Source: Zanthoxylum bungeanum
Lineage: Eukaryota > Streptophyta > Magnoliopsida > Sapindales > Rutaceae
DNA: 64,000 bases
Direction of reading: 5' to 3'
Assembly: GCA_019454045.1 (NCBI GenBank)
Contig: SKCR01006516.1
Coordinates: 186,001 to 250,000, forward strand
Of this stretch, positions 23,241-35,313 are shown piece by piece (position 1 is the first letter of the stretch; each line of letters begins with the position of its first letter). Below the pieces are notes generated by a model that saw only the letters and a program-made list of their open reading frames with translations, had not been told where the DNA came from and did not search any database. Made by a program: the position numbers and the translations under genes.

Positions 23241-25083
23241 AGTTTTTTGGGATATATGCCCAATAACATAATGTAATATGTAAATGAGATTTTATTTTAA
23301 GTAATAAACGATGCGATTATTCATGTATTAAAATATTGATTTTAAAATTACATATTATAAATTATCATATATGGCCTTGGATAATAAATGTACTTTTCAG
23401 ATTTAGTGTATAATTGTTATACACAAGAGGATTTAAATTTGAAATTAGTAATTATAAATAGTCCGTAGAAAGCAAACAAAGATGGTAGTAATCCTAAATA
23501 GTCCGTAGAAAGCAAACAAAGATGGGCACTTTGTTTGTGGTTTATCTACAGCTGCGGTCCATTCTATATTGTATGACGACTTTGATCCGGGTTCGTTCAT
23601 GTGCTGACATAGGAATGGAGGCACCTTATATGATGCGATCATATAGGACTGGACCAAGACATAAATGAATTTCTTTTAATATCCGTTAAACAAAAAAATT
23701 CATATCAGTCTAATAGATGATCATATATGAGTTGATCTGAATCTTGAATGTATTACGAACTCCTGCATGGCAGATTATGTCCTTTGATTTACAAATGTGA
23801 GGTTGGTGAAGCAATCTTGACCAATAGCTACGTATTTTGGGGACATGATTTGGTGTGTGGCTGTGGACATTTTACATAGATATGAAATCCACTCTTTCTT
23901 GCGAGAAGTAGATGAGTATCTTCTTTAAGGTTGATTCGGTACTTAAACGGTTAGAGCGCTCAAGTCTTTCTATTACGAATAGAAAGATTAATATTCATAA
24001 TAGTTATAAACAAATCGTTCATTAGAAAATCAATAGTACTTATGGCCCAAAATAATTAGAGGGATATAACGGATATTATGACCCGACTTTAATTATGAGA
24101 TACTCCTAGAGGGTCAATCTGTATGCAGTGATTATATCGGTGGACGTCGATTACTTTCGGTATAAAATATATATGTAGTGACGAGAGTGCTGCTTTAGGT
24201 TTTTAGTGGAATAACCTAAAGTTAATAATTCAGAATATTTAATTAAATAGTTTTAATTAATATTTCAAGATTATTGAAGCTCGAAACTGTCGGTCTATTT
24301 GGTTCCTGTGTTAGCTCGTTACACTGTAGGAATCCATGGAATAATTGGATAGTCCAATTATGAACTCACTTGGAAAATATTAAATAATTGAGAATTATTT
24401 ATTGATATAATTATTAATTTGATTAATAATTATATAATGTCACACTTTGAAATTTTATATTAAAGTGTTTAATATATAGTTTTTATATTAATGATTATTA
24501 GATAACCATTTAATATATGATTTGATTTTTAAATTAAATTTGATTTAATAGAAAATTAAATATGTAATTTATATCATGATATAAGTTACATATTAAATTT
24601 TAATTTCAAATTAAATGATATTTGATATTATATTTAATTTTTGAAATTAATAATTTAATTGTGATAAAAATACCATTGGCCAATATTTATATGTGTGATT
24701 AGGGTTAGAGTTAATTTTATAAAAGCACATTTAATTAACATAAACCCTAGATATAAATATAAAGCTTTTCTCTTCTCATTCCAACCCTAGCCACTTTCAC
24801 AATTTCAATGAGATTGAGATTGAAAAAGAGAGAAACCAATAGATAACATAGAAGAAAATTTTCTCAAGAAAATTTTCATGCAAGTGAGTTACCCCGAGCC
24901 CACCCTCACGAATTTTAGATGGTGAATCATAACACGGAAAATCGAGTGGTGGACCCGATCGATCACACAAACTCACGGAAAATCACATGTCATCATGCGT
25001 GAACCATTCGATTGAAAAAGCTTTGTATGGCTTATGGCTGTATGCATGTCAATTCTATTTTTTTGATAAGTAATTGCAACTTG
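23241..25083 (+). mobile_element. Copia-type LTR, left part
   Basis: Starts near TTGGGATATATGCCCAATAACA, a common beginning of plant Copia LTRs (TGTTGGGATATATGCCC). It includes a TATA stretch AGATATAAATATAAAG at about 24749 and then GAGAGAAACC-type leader sequence. It is interrupted by the CACTA element after TTG (25081-25083) and continues at 32076-32345. No primer site or gene is seen, so it is probably a solo LTR. Exact ends and target duplication are not resolved. Confidence 0.6.
23455..23535 (+). repeat. 40-bp tandem duplication
   Basis: AATAGTCCGTAGAAAGCAAA followed by CAAAGATGG occurs at about 23456 and again 40 bases later, a recent slippage-type duplication in the LTR. Confidence 0.9.
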
Positions 25084-25500
25084 CACTACAAAAATTATAC
25101 CCTTTAGCGTCGAAATAAATCGACGCCAAAATCCATATTTTCGACGCCAAATATAATTAGCGTCGAAATAATTATACGCAAAACGTGGACGCCGAAATAT
25201 CGACGAGAATAACTTTTAGCGTCGAAATAAATAAATGCGACGCTAAAAACTATATTTTGCGTCCAATTTATTTCGACGCTAGATTAAATTTTCTGACGCT
25301 ATAGGTTCTATTTGGCGACGAAATAATTCGACGCTAAAAGTTTGACTTTTAGCGTCGACACCTTTCGACGCTAGAGTATATTAAAAAAGTAATATCTGTA
25401 TACATACAGTGGCGATCTTTTTGTAACTATTAGCGTCGAAAGTTTCGACGCCAAAAGTCAAACTTTTAGCGTCGACTGTTTCGACGAAAATAGTTAAAAA
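25084..25500. repeat. CACTA left subterminal motif array
   Basis: About 15 copies of TTAGCGTCGAAA or its complement TTCGACGCTAAA, often as facing pairs. In En/Spm such subterminal motifs are bound by TNPA; that role is inferred here. Confidence 0.9.
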
Positions 25501-25707
25501 ATTTTTTGTTTTTTTTTAATTATTAATTTACTTCTTTTTGGTCTAAAATAATTAATTTAATATTTAATTTAATTGAAAAAAATTTCTAATTAATAACAGA
25601 ATTACGAAATATTATAATAATTATTATATTGAATTTTTTTTTAGAAAAAAAACATATTATATTAAAACTATTTGTTCAAAATGTTTATACAAAACCAAAT
25701 ATAAAAT

Positions 25708-27147
25708 TTATTGCTGCTGTGATGGGGGAACGCTCGAGCCCGATGCACCCTGACTGATTGAGGCCTCCAACATCTGACGGAAATGGAGCATTTGCTGTTC
25801 TAACTGGTCCATCTTCTTCTCGTGGTCCAGCTTGACCTGTTGTAGCTCGTCCTTAGTCTGCTTCAGCTCGTCTCGGGTGGTGGCTGACTCATCTCGAAGA
25901 GAGGCATTTTCCGAATTAACAGTATTGCGTCCAGATGACGTCGACTTCTTACGAGTGCCAAGGTCAACGTTGTAAGCTGTCTGATTCTTGAAAACCAATT
26001 GCGACAACTGCTCATCTGGTATCGGGTCAGACCCTGTCTCCTGAGTTTGATGTTGGAGTTCCATCATTTCGTTCTGTTTCAAAAAATAAGTTAATATTAG
26101 AATTTGAGAAAAAAAATTAACATATATAATATTAATTATTTTTTTTAAAAAACTGAAACTTACATAGCAGCGTTCGGCTTCTTCATTTATCCATTTGTTT
26201 CTCTCATTGTAATGCGTCACACGGAAAAATTCTGGAAATGATTGCACCTCACCTGTGCTACTCTGTTATAAACAGAAAATAAATTCAATATTATTCCACA
26301 TTAGTAAAAATAATGAATTGTTTTACGTTATGATATATTTACCTCAGAATGTTCGGCACGATGTTGGATAAATGGCTTCGAACCTCCACGGTGGTTAAAA
26401 CGCAACTGATTTCGATTTTTCGCATTTGCGTGACATTTATCCTGCATTTACCAACACTGTAAGTACCGAAAACAAAGACAATTATAAATTTTCGTTTATT
26501 TCAAAATTTACCTCGTGTTTTTTGCTAGACCAAAGCTCTCATAAGAATGTCCAGTCTTGCTCCTCTATAAAATCAGGCTTGTGTTGTGGAGCATCTGAAG
26601 GTCCATGTTCGTCGAATATTGGTTTCGGCTTTTGTCCTATAATCTTTATGTCCCACTTTCCCCCATGTGGTAGTCAATATATTGTGGGACATTCACTTTG
26701 GTCAGATCGAAGTCGAACCACTCCTACATGAATAGTAACCGAGAAAAATAAGTATAAAATAAAAATGTTAACTAACAAACAATATTGAAAACTTAATATC
26801 GTACGGAAACTCACAAGTAGCGAAGAGAATAGCTGGTTGATTTTCGTCTCCCACTTTATCTTTCTCCAAGAAACGTAGTTTTGGGGAGCTTCAAATCGAG
26901 CTGTAGCTCCTATGGCTGTAGTAAACGCTGAATTATGTTGTCCGACTTGACTGTGTCTATCATCTGATATCTCAATTTGGATACGGCCATGAGCCTTAAC
27001 GTACTTAGCCAACCCCAGACCACGGGTGCGTCCTCGACCCTTCGCTGTACTGGACTCACATGTGCTAGCAGAGACTCCACCAGGGCCAGTTGACCTTGCT
27101 GATGTAGATGGAGTCGCATTAGCCCATCTGCGATTGCCCGGTGCCAT
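25708..27147 (-). pseudogene. CACTA second gene, TNPA/Transposase_24-like, five exons
   Basis: Probable DNA-binding partner of the transposase. Exons inferred from GT/AG sites: 26815-27147 (from MAPGNRRWAN, with GRGRTRGLGLAKYVKAHGR and VGQHNSAFTTAIGATARF), 26512-26723 (EWFDFDLTKVNVPQYIDYH, then after a one-base shift KWDIKIIGQKPKPIFDEHG), 26343-26441 (DKCHANAKNRNQLRFNHRGG), 26164-26262 (STGEVQSFPEFFRVTHYNERN) and 25708-26073 (NEMMELQHQTQE..., a coiled-coil of TRDELKQTKDELQQVK type, end SVPPSQQQ). The order matches plant Ptta/En/Spm proteins. One frameshift and one stop in exon 2 break it; the other exons are open. The splice sites are predictions by eye. Confidence 0.78.
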
Positions 27148-27186
27148 CTGCAAAAACCCATAAAGTTTAATGTTCTCGGCCTTGGC

Positions 27187-27702
27187 CTTCCCTCTCTCGC
27201 TCACCTAAATCTCTCTCACATACAAGAATCACAAACAAAAATATACAAAGCTCTCACTCACATAGCCACAAGCAAACAACGCCAAATTTCCCTCGCTCGG
27301 CCAATTCAACAATAATTCACAAATCACGTCAAAATCCCACGAACCAACCACTCACGCCATCATCACAAACGACCACCACACGCAGATTCACCACAAGACA
27401 AATCCACAAGCCAAATCCAGAGAGAAAGAGGGCGTCCATAATAGCAGCAAATTTACTGTTGTTCTCTCTGGACGCCCTCTTTCTCTCTGGTCTTCCCTCT
27501 CTCGCTCACCTAAATCTCTCTCACATACAAGAATCACAAACAAAAATATACAAAGCTCTCACTCACATAGCCACAAGCAAACAACGCCAAATTTCCCTCG
27601 CTCGGCCAATTCAACAATAATTCACAAATCACATCAAAATCCCAGGAACCAACCACTCACGCCATCATCATAAACGACCACCACACGCAGATTCACCACA
27701 AG
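27187..27702. repeat. 305-bp-offset direct duplication with a 22-bp hairpin at the junction
   Basis: 27187-27397 is repeated at 27492-27702 with very few changes (about 211 bp, starting CTTCCCTCTCTCGCTCACC). Between the copies lies a perfect inverted repeat, arms 27417-27438 and 27469-27490 (CCAGAGAGAAAGAGGGCGTC and complement), with a 30-base loop. All this is upstream of the TNPA-like start at 27147, in its leader or promoter. Confidence 0.93.
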
Positions 27703-28099
27703 CCAAAGACACAAACCCAACTCAAACCCTAACTCACTCACTCAAACTAAAGCAAAATAACCCTCCACCCATTTTTCCACAACCCTCACCAATGGAACTC
27801 TCTCTCTAAACCAAGACATCAACGGAAACCCTAACTGTTTTTTCGAATCCAATTCATGCCATAAGAAATAAAATTCAAATAAATTCAAATCCAAACACCC
27901 ACCATCATCATCATCAAGAAAATGAAATTCAAATCCAATTCATGCCATAAGAAATAAAATTCAAATAAAACTTACCTTCAAATTCGATGAATTTGATGAA
28001 GAATAGAGTGGTTGGAGCTGAGAGAGAGTAATTCGACAGTGAGAGCAGTTTTTGGTCGTCTGAGCTGAGAAAGAAGAAGACACTGGTTTTAAGGATTTA
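27703..28099 (-). promoter_or_regulatory. Leader and promoter side of the TNPA-like gene
   Basis: CT/CA-rich leader-like sequence without a gene. A 50-base stretch (CCAATTCATGCCATAAGAAA and on) is present twice, at about 27849 and 27936. CTTACCTTC at 27971-27979 (GTAAG on the minus strand) could be a splice donor of a 5' leader intron. Confidence 0.4.
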
Positions 28100-28430
28100 A
28101 TGGACATTTAGCGTCAAAATTATTCGACGCTAAAAGCAAATAATTTCGATGCTAAAAATTTGGCGGTTTATTAAAAAATTAGGGTTATTTTTTAGGGAAA
28201 TTTAATTTTTTTATTTAGCATCGAAAAATATAACATCGACTCGAAAAAGAAAAGTCGACGCTAAATTTCTATCATTTAGCGTCGATGTTTGTTTTCGACG
28301 TAAAAAAATATATATTAAAGTTACGTCAAATTAAAAAATATATTTATTAACATCGAAAATTATTTCGATGCTAAATTTTATACATTTAGCGTCGACATTT
28401 CTAATTCGACGCTAAATTACTACCATTAAA
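28100..28430. repeat. Internal third cluster of CACTA motifs between the two genes
   Basis: About 11 copies of TTAGCGTCGA/TTCGACGCTAAA variants, some CG-to-CA/TG decayed (TTTAGCATCGAAA), sit in the middle of the element, 3' of the transposase gene and 5' of the TNPA-like gene. Such motifs normally occur only near the ends. Confidence 0.85.
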
Positions 28431-28571
28431 AATAATAATAACATTAATATGATAATTATACTATTAATAATTACGACAATCTTTCAACCATATTTAAATA
28501 ATAATTCAAAATAAGCATCATACATTATAATAATAAAAATTATTCATCAATCACATCATACACTAACTTCA

Positions 28572-31199
28572 TTAATCACTATTATCTTCGGTATTTGAGG
28601 ATTCGTGACTGGAATCGAAATCATCTTCAGTGTCAAATTCTTCTTCACTTGCTACTTCCACGCTAACTTCAGAATGAGGAATTATCTCAACGTCTGTACT
28701 ATCTCGTGTTAATGTGATATTTTCAGGAACGGTGACAGTTGGTCCATAAAATATCTGTTCAGGAACTTCGAAGTTGCCGGAGACTTCTTGTGTTTCATCT
28801 GATATGTCAACTCTATCTTTCTCCTGCGTGTCCCAAATGCCCCTATGTTGTAACTTTTCTACCACCATCCATCCAGTTCCTAACTTTGGATCAGATATAT
28901 ATATCACTTAACGTGCTTGGGTACAAAAAATGTATGGATCATTCTTGTACCAAAAACATTGAACATTAATTGACATTAGATGATTACTAACTTGAATTCT
29001 CCTTTTTCTGGCATTTGTGTCAAACCACTTACATTCGAATAGCACAATATGTCGTCTGGGTCGGTATATCAACTCAATGACCGATTGCAACACTCCGTAG
29101 AAGTCAATAAGATCTGAGCCGTGTTCTCCTTGGACTATAATTCCATAATTCTGAGTCACATGAGTAACATCTCGCTGTTCGGTATGAAATCTAACTCCGT
29201 TGACAATGCATCCACTGTATTTATAAGCCTTCTTTTGAGGCCCATAAGCCAAAGAAACCAACGAGGATGATGAGTCCAATTGACCATTTTGCACTTGGTT
29301 GTTAATCTAACAATGAGAGAAATAGATGTGTTAATATAACAAACTAAAATATTTAATGTTAGGATAAAAATAAATATAAAATATTAGGCCTTACAATTGT
29401 CTCAAACCATTTAGGAAATTCTTTTTTGTGTGTTTCATCAACGTTATGGTCACCACCACATTGTAGCATTGTTAGATGTTCCCTACAAAAAATGAGTTAG
29501 GTTAATGTATGGCAAAAATACTATGGTTATGCACTAGAAAAACTTACGTTAAATACGGTTGCACTTCATCACAATTACTCAATATAAACCAATGTGCACG
29601 TTGAACTTCCTGAAAGGTTAGTAATTTGACACCTACTGCTCCAAATGGTTTGCAATTTTGACGGAACACTGTGATATCTTGCGAATTACTTGCATCTCCA
29701 TCATAGTTTCATGGCCGACGATTAAAATGAGTTTCAATATTCTGCATGTACATCGAACAAAATGTTATTGCTTCACTTATTACAACATCTTCAGCTATTG
29801 ACCCTTCAGGGCGCGCTTTGTTTTTCACATATTGTTTGTAATCTCCCAAAAGCCCTGCAGATATGAAAACAAGTTTGCATTAATACTAAATTCAATGCAC
29901 AGTAAAAATTTAAGAATGTAATATTTAAAACTGTATATATATAGTATCTCTCAATGGGATACATCCATCTGTAATGGACAGGACCTCCCTTTCTAGCTTC
30001 AGCCGGTAAATGCACGGCCAGATGAACCATCACATCAAAAAAAGAGGGTGGCAAAATTCGCTCCAGCTTGCATATGATTATCACTATTCCTCGCTCAAGT
30101 TCGTCAATAACAGTTGTGGTTAATGTCCTCTGACATAATTGTTTAAAGAAGCCACATAGATCAAGTACGACGTCGCATACATTCGGGGCCACATGCTATA
30201 AGAGTTGTACATATTCCCAAATGGGTTAAAACCATCAGAGGCAAGACCTAACCTGACATTACGGGGGTCCTCAGTGAAACGGGGGTACATGTCATCAAAT
30301 TCCTTCCACTCGGTTCTATCCGCAGGATGTCTAAGTATGCCCTCCGCACCGATCCTCTTTTCATGATGCCACATCATGTCAGTCGCTGTGTGTCGTGACA
30401 TGAACAATCTCTACAGCCTGGGCGTTAAAGGGAAAAATCGCAATATCTTTTGAGGCACTTTCTTCCCCATACCACGGACTTTGTACCAACTCTCACCACA
30501 TATCGGACAATATTCAAGTGATTCATACTGGGCACAAAATAATACACAATCATACTTACAAACATGAATGGATTCATACCCCATTCCCAGATCACGCAAC
30601 ATTTTCTTTGCCTCGTAGTACGACTTAGGCAATTCGCTTTCAACCGGTAACATTTGGCCCAGTAACTCTAGCATCATATCAATACTTTTGTTGGTCATTC
30701 TATTGATCACTTTAATGTGTAATAATTTGACAACGAAATTCAAGATCGACATTCCAGCACTTTCAAATGGAATTTTTTTTGCCTCATCAAGTAGTTCACT
30801 AAATAAATTTTGATCATTTCCACTTAACACTGGCATGTCACCACTGACACTATGACCAAGTTATGGACCTTGTAAGTCATGCAAAGCATCTGTTATCTCA
30901 TCGTTTGCAGGTTGATTGTAACTACTGCTCCCTTCACCGGAATCAATAAACCGTGACTGAGAATGATACTGCTCACCGTGATAAATCCATGTACGGTAAG
31001 TTGGTGATATTCCTGGCATGTATAAATGATTATGAACTTCATCTAACCGTTTCCTTTTCCTATTCAAATAATTTATACATGGACACCGAACACGACCTTC
31101 TGCATCAATGTGTTGCTTTGCGACTTCCATGAACTCATACATTCCATTACGATATTCAACACTCAATCTATCCAGCGAGCTCATCCAATTTCTATCCAT
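28572..31199 (-). pseudogene. CACTA TNP2-type transposase, internally deleted
   Basis: Starts at MDRNWMSSLDRLS (31199) with a transposase-associated domain (GRVRCPCINYLNRKRKRLDE, HLYMPGISPTYRTWIYHGE). The Transposase_21-type region follows in the same frame (LPKSYYEAKKMLRDLGMGYE, CPICGESWYK, FMSRHTATDMMWH, RNVRLGLASDGFNPFGNMYN). At about 30190 it jumps to FFKQLCQRTL...CKLERILPPSFFDVMVHLAVHL (DUF4218), so the catalytic middle is deleted. A DUF4216 part follows (VNGVRFHTEQRD, VLFECKWFDT, CFWYKNDPYIF) and an acidic tail ending NTEDNSD. Three nonsense codons (GP*LGHS, PRL*RLF, AR*VIY) sit where relatives have Gln, fitting C-to-T changes. It would cut and move the element if whole; it cannot here. 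Confidence 0.92.
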
Positions 31200-31609
31200 T
31201 TCAGCGAAATACCTAAATATAATAATATAATTATTAAATATCATATTACACTCATCAACATTACTAATTCATTAATTATTTATTTAAACATATACATAAA
31301 TATTTAGTTGATAAGCATATATTTACAGAAAAATTCTCTTTAGTTAATTAATTAACTTAATCTATATATATGAACCATAAACCACTAACAAAAAGTATAT
31401 AGTAAACATAATCATAAAAATTGAAAAATAATAAAGAAATATAAAAGAAGATTTACCTTATGGAAAATTGATTACAATTTTATTGAAAATTTGTAGGAGA
31501 GTTGTGAGGTTGCAGAGGACAAATTCTGAGATTTCAGAGGATGAAAATGAAGAGAATGGGAGAAAAAATAGAGGGGGAGAAAGGTTGGTGGCATTATGTA
31601 TTTTAATCT

Positions 31610-32075
31610 ATATTTAGCGTCGAAATATTTAATTCGACACTAATTGTTGTTTTTTTCGCGTCGAAATACGTTATTCGACGCTAAATGTACGATTTTTAGC
31701 GTCGAATTAAATTTAGACGCTAAAGATTAAAGGATTGTCGGTGGAATCTTCATAAACCTTTAGCGACGCTACTTAGTCGACGCTAAATGTCTAGTTTTTG
31801 ACGTCGACTTATATTTTTGACGCTAAAAGTATAACATTTAGCGCCAAAAATTATTGGAATAGTAAAATAATTTAGCGTCGAAAATTATTCGACGCTATAA
31901 GAGTACTTTTAGCGTCGATAACTGTTTTCGACGAAAAAAGTTGAATATTTAGCGTCGAAAATTATTTTCGTCGCTAAAATCTTGATATTTGGCGTCGAAT
32001 ATTAATTACGACGCTAAAAGTGATTAACTTTCGACGCTAAATTGTTGGACGCTAAAAGTCATAATTCTTGTAGTG
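31610..32075. repeat. CACTA right subterminal motif array
   Basis: Dense TTTAGCGTCGAAA/TTCGACGCTAAA motifs in both orientations up to the terminal repeat, mirroring the left end. Confidence 0.9.
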
Positions 32076-32345
32076 TTGTGGCTGATCATGCAATATGCAC
32101 ATATGATCAAAGAAAATGACAACTTAAATTAAATGGGCGTGATTGGTCAGTATGTTAATGGTTTTGGCTTTAGTCAAAAGCTACACGCACTTTAAATGTT
32201 GGTGCTTTATTTGATCTGTTCAAATGTGCGATAGCAATAATCAAACATACAGGTCACGCATCATGTATGGTCTCAGAAGGCGAACAGTCACTGTAAATGG
32301 TTCATGAAATTTTTTTGAATTGAACAAGAGGCATTTGTAAATGGT
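32076..32345 (+). mobile_element. Copia-type LTR, right part
   Basis: Continuation of the LTR broken at 25083, after the TTG target duplication of the CACTA. The right boundary is approximate: from about 32346 the sequence again matches R1 (TATATTGGATTCATGTTATGACATGC compares with copy A near 19430). Confidence 0.5.
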
Positions 32346-33400
32346 TCGGCCGTGATTATGATGTAATATATTGGATTCATGTTATGACATGCTCGTGACA
32401 ATACCGATGAGACATTTCAAAATAGCCGATTCAGCTATTTAAATGCTCAAAACTATCTATTAAACAACATGTTCAATTTGGCCTTAACATTTTAGCCAAC
32501 CATTCTGCCAAGACTAAGGCACATACAACCATGATATCAACATTACATGACACACTTACTTATGATATCATCATGCCATATAAACACACAATACAAGCCA
32601 ACATCAAGCTTTCATTTACTAAAGTGTATTCGGCCAAGCCTAACTAGTAAGGCGTCATGCATTTCAACATCGCTTTAAGCATTACAAGCATAATTCATAT
32701 CACAACATAATCATGAACATGAACCCAATCACCATTAACACAACACAATAAGCCCTTAACATTAAAGACCATTCGACCAAGGGGCATTATTTACAACCTT
32801 TGAATTATTAACTTAAATCAATATAAACTCATGTCTCAACATTATCCTAAGCACGAATCGTAACAAATCATCATCAGAATCACAACTTTCCAACACATGC
32901 ACACCATTCGGCCAAGACACTAGTTTTACCATTTTTGAATTTTCTGAACACAACTCATACTAACACATCATTTTAAGCATAAATCATCACCAGTAATCAT
33001 CAAAACAACAAAAATAACTCCCCAACATAGGCTTACAATTTCCGCCAAAGCACCTCATTTAGGGAAAATTGGGTATTTCAACATAATAATACTTAATACA
33101 TGTTCTTACTATCATGAAATGCATGATTATGCATGCTAGTAACTCATTCAAAGTTAAATGTACAAATTTGATTTCCAGGGTTCATCAAGTGCAAATTCTA
33201 GGGAAATCATGCCCAATTAGGAAAATAAGAGAAGGAATGAAGAATGGAAGCTTACCATGCTTGGAAGTGAATTTGAAATCATCAAATTTGCACGAGAAAC
33301 TTGGGAGTATTTGAGGATCAAAAGTGGCGTAAGGGAGCTTTCTAACCATATAAAGATAAAAAACATCGGACACAGTATGAAAATATTATGGTCAAAATAC
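32346..33400 (-). mobile_element. R1 repeat, copy B, right part
   Basis: Continues copy B. It shares with copy C (about 48030) a block GAAGCTTAC..TGCATG...TTGAAATCATC, which on the minus strand reads like a transcript leader with a GTAAGCTTCC splice-donor-like site. It ends where the plus-strand LTR begins (33401). Confidence 0.55.
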
Positions 33401-35137
33401 TATAACACCCCGATAATCCCGACGACTGCTAAGTTTTGGACGGCATAGTACATGATGTAAATCATGTTCAAGCATGTATGTATTTGTGGAATTATATTTT
33501 GGATCTTCGATAAATCCTTTGTAGTTCTAATACTAAATTTATTTTATGTTCCACTCCGTATAGCCCATAGTATTTGGGACATAATATTTTCATACGATTT
33601 CCGATGTTTATAAATTTTATATCTTTGGAAAGCTAAGAACGAGGCCTACAACTTCTGCGTTGGATATTTTTCCAAATTCGAACCATAATTAGGTAAAAAA
33701 ATACAGCTCAAAAATTCAAATGAATAGTACCCAATGACTAATCAAGATAATTCTCCAAGGTTCTCAAAATTTCTGATTATTTTTCATAAAATCATTACAG
33801 AAATTAGCCAAATCATCCCCTAATATAAATAGGGGACATTATTCATTCATCCCTAAGAGAGAAGAAGAAAAAGAAATTTCGAGGAGAAGAAAGAAAGGAA
33901 AGAAAGAAAGATTTTACAACTTCACAAGAAATTTTGAAGAAGAATGAGGAGAATCCAACACAAATCAAGTTTAGAAAGAAGAAATAAAAGCTTATGGACG
34001 CTAATGGAAAAGATGAAGCATGATTCAAGGTAAGGAATCTTGACCTAAAATTTGAGTTGCGGAGTTTTGATTAAAAAAATGTTATGCTAGTGTTGTTGGC
34101 ATGTTAGTGATTGCATCAATATGGATAAGGAAAATATGGAATAAATTAGATTAAGAGATGGCCAAGTTTATAAAATACTAGATATTAAGTTAAATTAATA
34201 TTTATGAGATTAAAGGGTTGCTTTGATGATGATATATTGGTTTAGAATGTATGAATGTTGGAGTTTAAAGAGTTGCTTGTGTAAAGGTTGTAGTATGAGA
34301 GTGTTGGAAGTGCATTTGGGCAAACTATACGTTATAGAGTTGATGTTTGGGCCTGTAAACAGGCGAGCATCGCGACACCAATAGGATAGCATCGTGACGC
34401 TTAACAAGGAGATGGCCTCTGTTTGAGCTCTGTTGGTGGGAGCATCGCGATGCTCACACTTGGCGTCGCGACGTGAAACAGGGAAAACTCTTTGCCTCAA
34501 GTCTGTTCGTGTGAGTGTCACGACGCTCAGAGCTTGACCTCGCGACGCAGCCCTGAGTATGCTCTCTGTCTCAGTTCTACCCGTGTGGGCGTCACAATGC
34601 GTAACTCATAGTGTCGCGATGCGTGTTCATTTTCATTCAAAATCTATGTAGCCATTCCCATTTCATCTTAGACTGTTATAGGCCATCCTTAGGGTCTCGT
34701 ATCAGCTCACATACATGTAATATATCATTCCAAAATCATAGGTAGTCATAAATCGATAATAGTTCTGAAGCATATTCTATGACTTGTATACTAATCAAGT
34801 TTATCGATTCTATATTATCGGTAGGAACCCCTAGTGCTTCGACAAAGTGAACAGTGCCAGCCGCATTCAAAAATCTGTGAGTGGACCATTTTCTCAAATT
34901 TATTTCTACTTATTTGCTTTTGATTTAAGACTTATGTTTCAGCGCATAGGCCGTTAGACAAATTTATTTAAGTTGTTTCATGATTGAGAATGTTTTTAGA
35001 AAGTTTTGATTTTTAAAACATCATTTCTTTGATTTTTGAGGCATGGGGAAAAACCCACATCAGTTGTAACTTGGTACATATATTGGAATTGACGGATTCA
35101 GAACATGTGTATATATAGAGCAGGATTAGGGGGATGG
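33401..35137 (+). mobile_element. Chromovirus (Tekay/Del-like) LTR, left part
   Basis: Starts TATAACACCCCGATAATCCC, close to the TGTAACACCCCG start of Tekay/Del LTRs. A TATA box TAATATAAATAGGGG lies at 33821, followed by a purine-rich leader and AAGGTAAGGAAT at about 34028, a splice-donor-like site. It is broken at about 35137 by an Athila element; the rest is at 39794-40679. Total LTR length is about 2.6 kb. A tRNA-Met primer site follows at 40684, so this is a 5' LTR. Confidence 0.8.
34360..34630 (+). repeat. Eight dispersed GCGTCGCGACGC-type palindromes
   Basis: Variants such as AGCATCGCGACACC, AGCATCGCGATGCT (perfect palindrome), GGCGTCGCGACGTG, CTCGCGACGCAG and GTGTCGCGATGCG recur every 20-75 bases between 34366 and 34625, inside the LTR. 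Confidence 0.85.
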
Positions 35138-35313
35138 TGATTACGCCCAAAAAGTACTCGCGGTTATCGCAGTATAGTTGGGGTGTCGATTCCTCAGAGA
35201 GATGGTTACAAGAAACTAATTCACTTAAAGAAAACGTTAGCAATAACTTGATCAAATACTTGATAATCAAGCCTAGATAGCGACGTTCAAAGTATATTTT
35301 CATGCACTTATCA

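Larger units (their letters stand above)
25084..32075 (-). mobile_element. CACTA (En/Spm-type) transposon, 6992 bp, both ends present
   Basis: The left end CACTACAAAAATTATAC and right end GTATAATTCTTGTAGTG-like (complement CACTACAAGAATTATGAC) are inverted repeats of the CACTA superfamily. The 3-bp target duplication TTG is at 25081-25083 and 32076-32078. Subterminal zones carry many TTTAGCGTCGAAA motifs in both orientations. Two minus-strand genes lie inside: a TNP2-type transposase (28572-31199, deleted and with nonsense codons) and a TNPA-like regulator (25708-27147, five exons). With broken proteins it is non-autonomous, though its intact ends could respond to proteins from another copy. 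Confidence 0.95.

Noticed and set aside
27187..27702. Repeat-spacer pattern that might recall a CRISPR array
   Set aside because: Only two long copies plus one hairpin, in a plant CACTA element; no regular short repeats and spacers.
33843..34028. Minus-strand ORF with Phe-rich hydrophobic stretch resembling a membrane protein
   Set aside because: It is the complement of the purine-rich leader (GAAGAAAAAG) downstream of the LTR TATA box.
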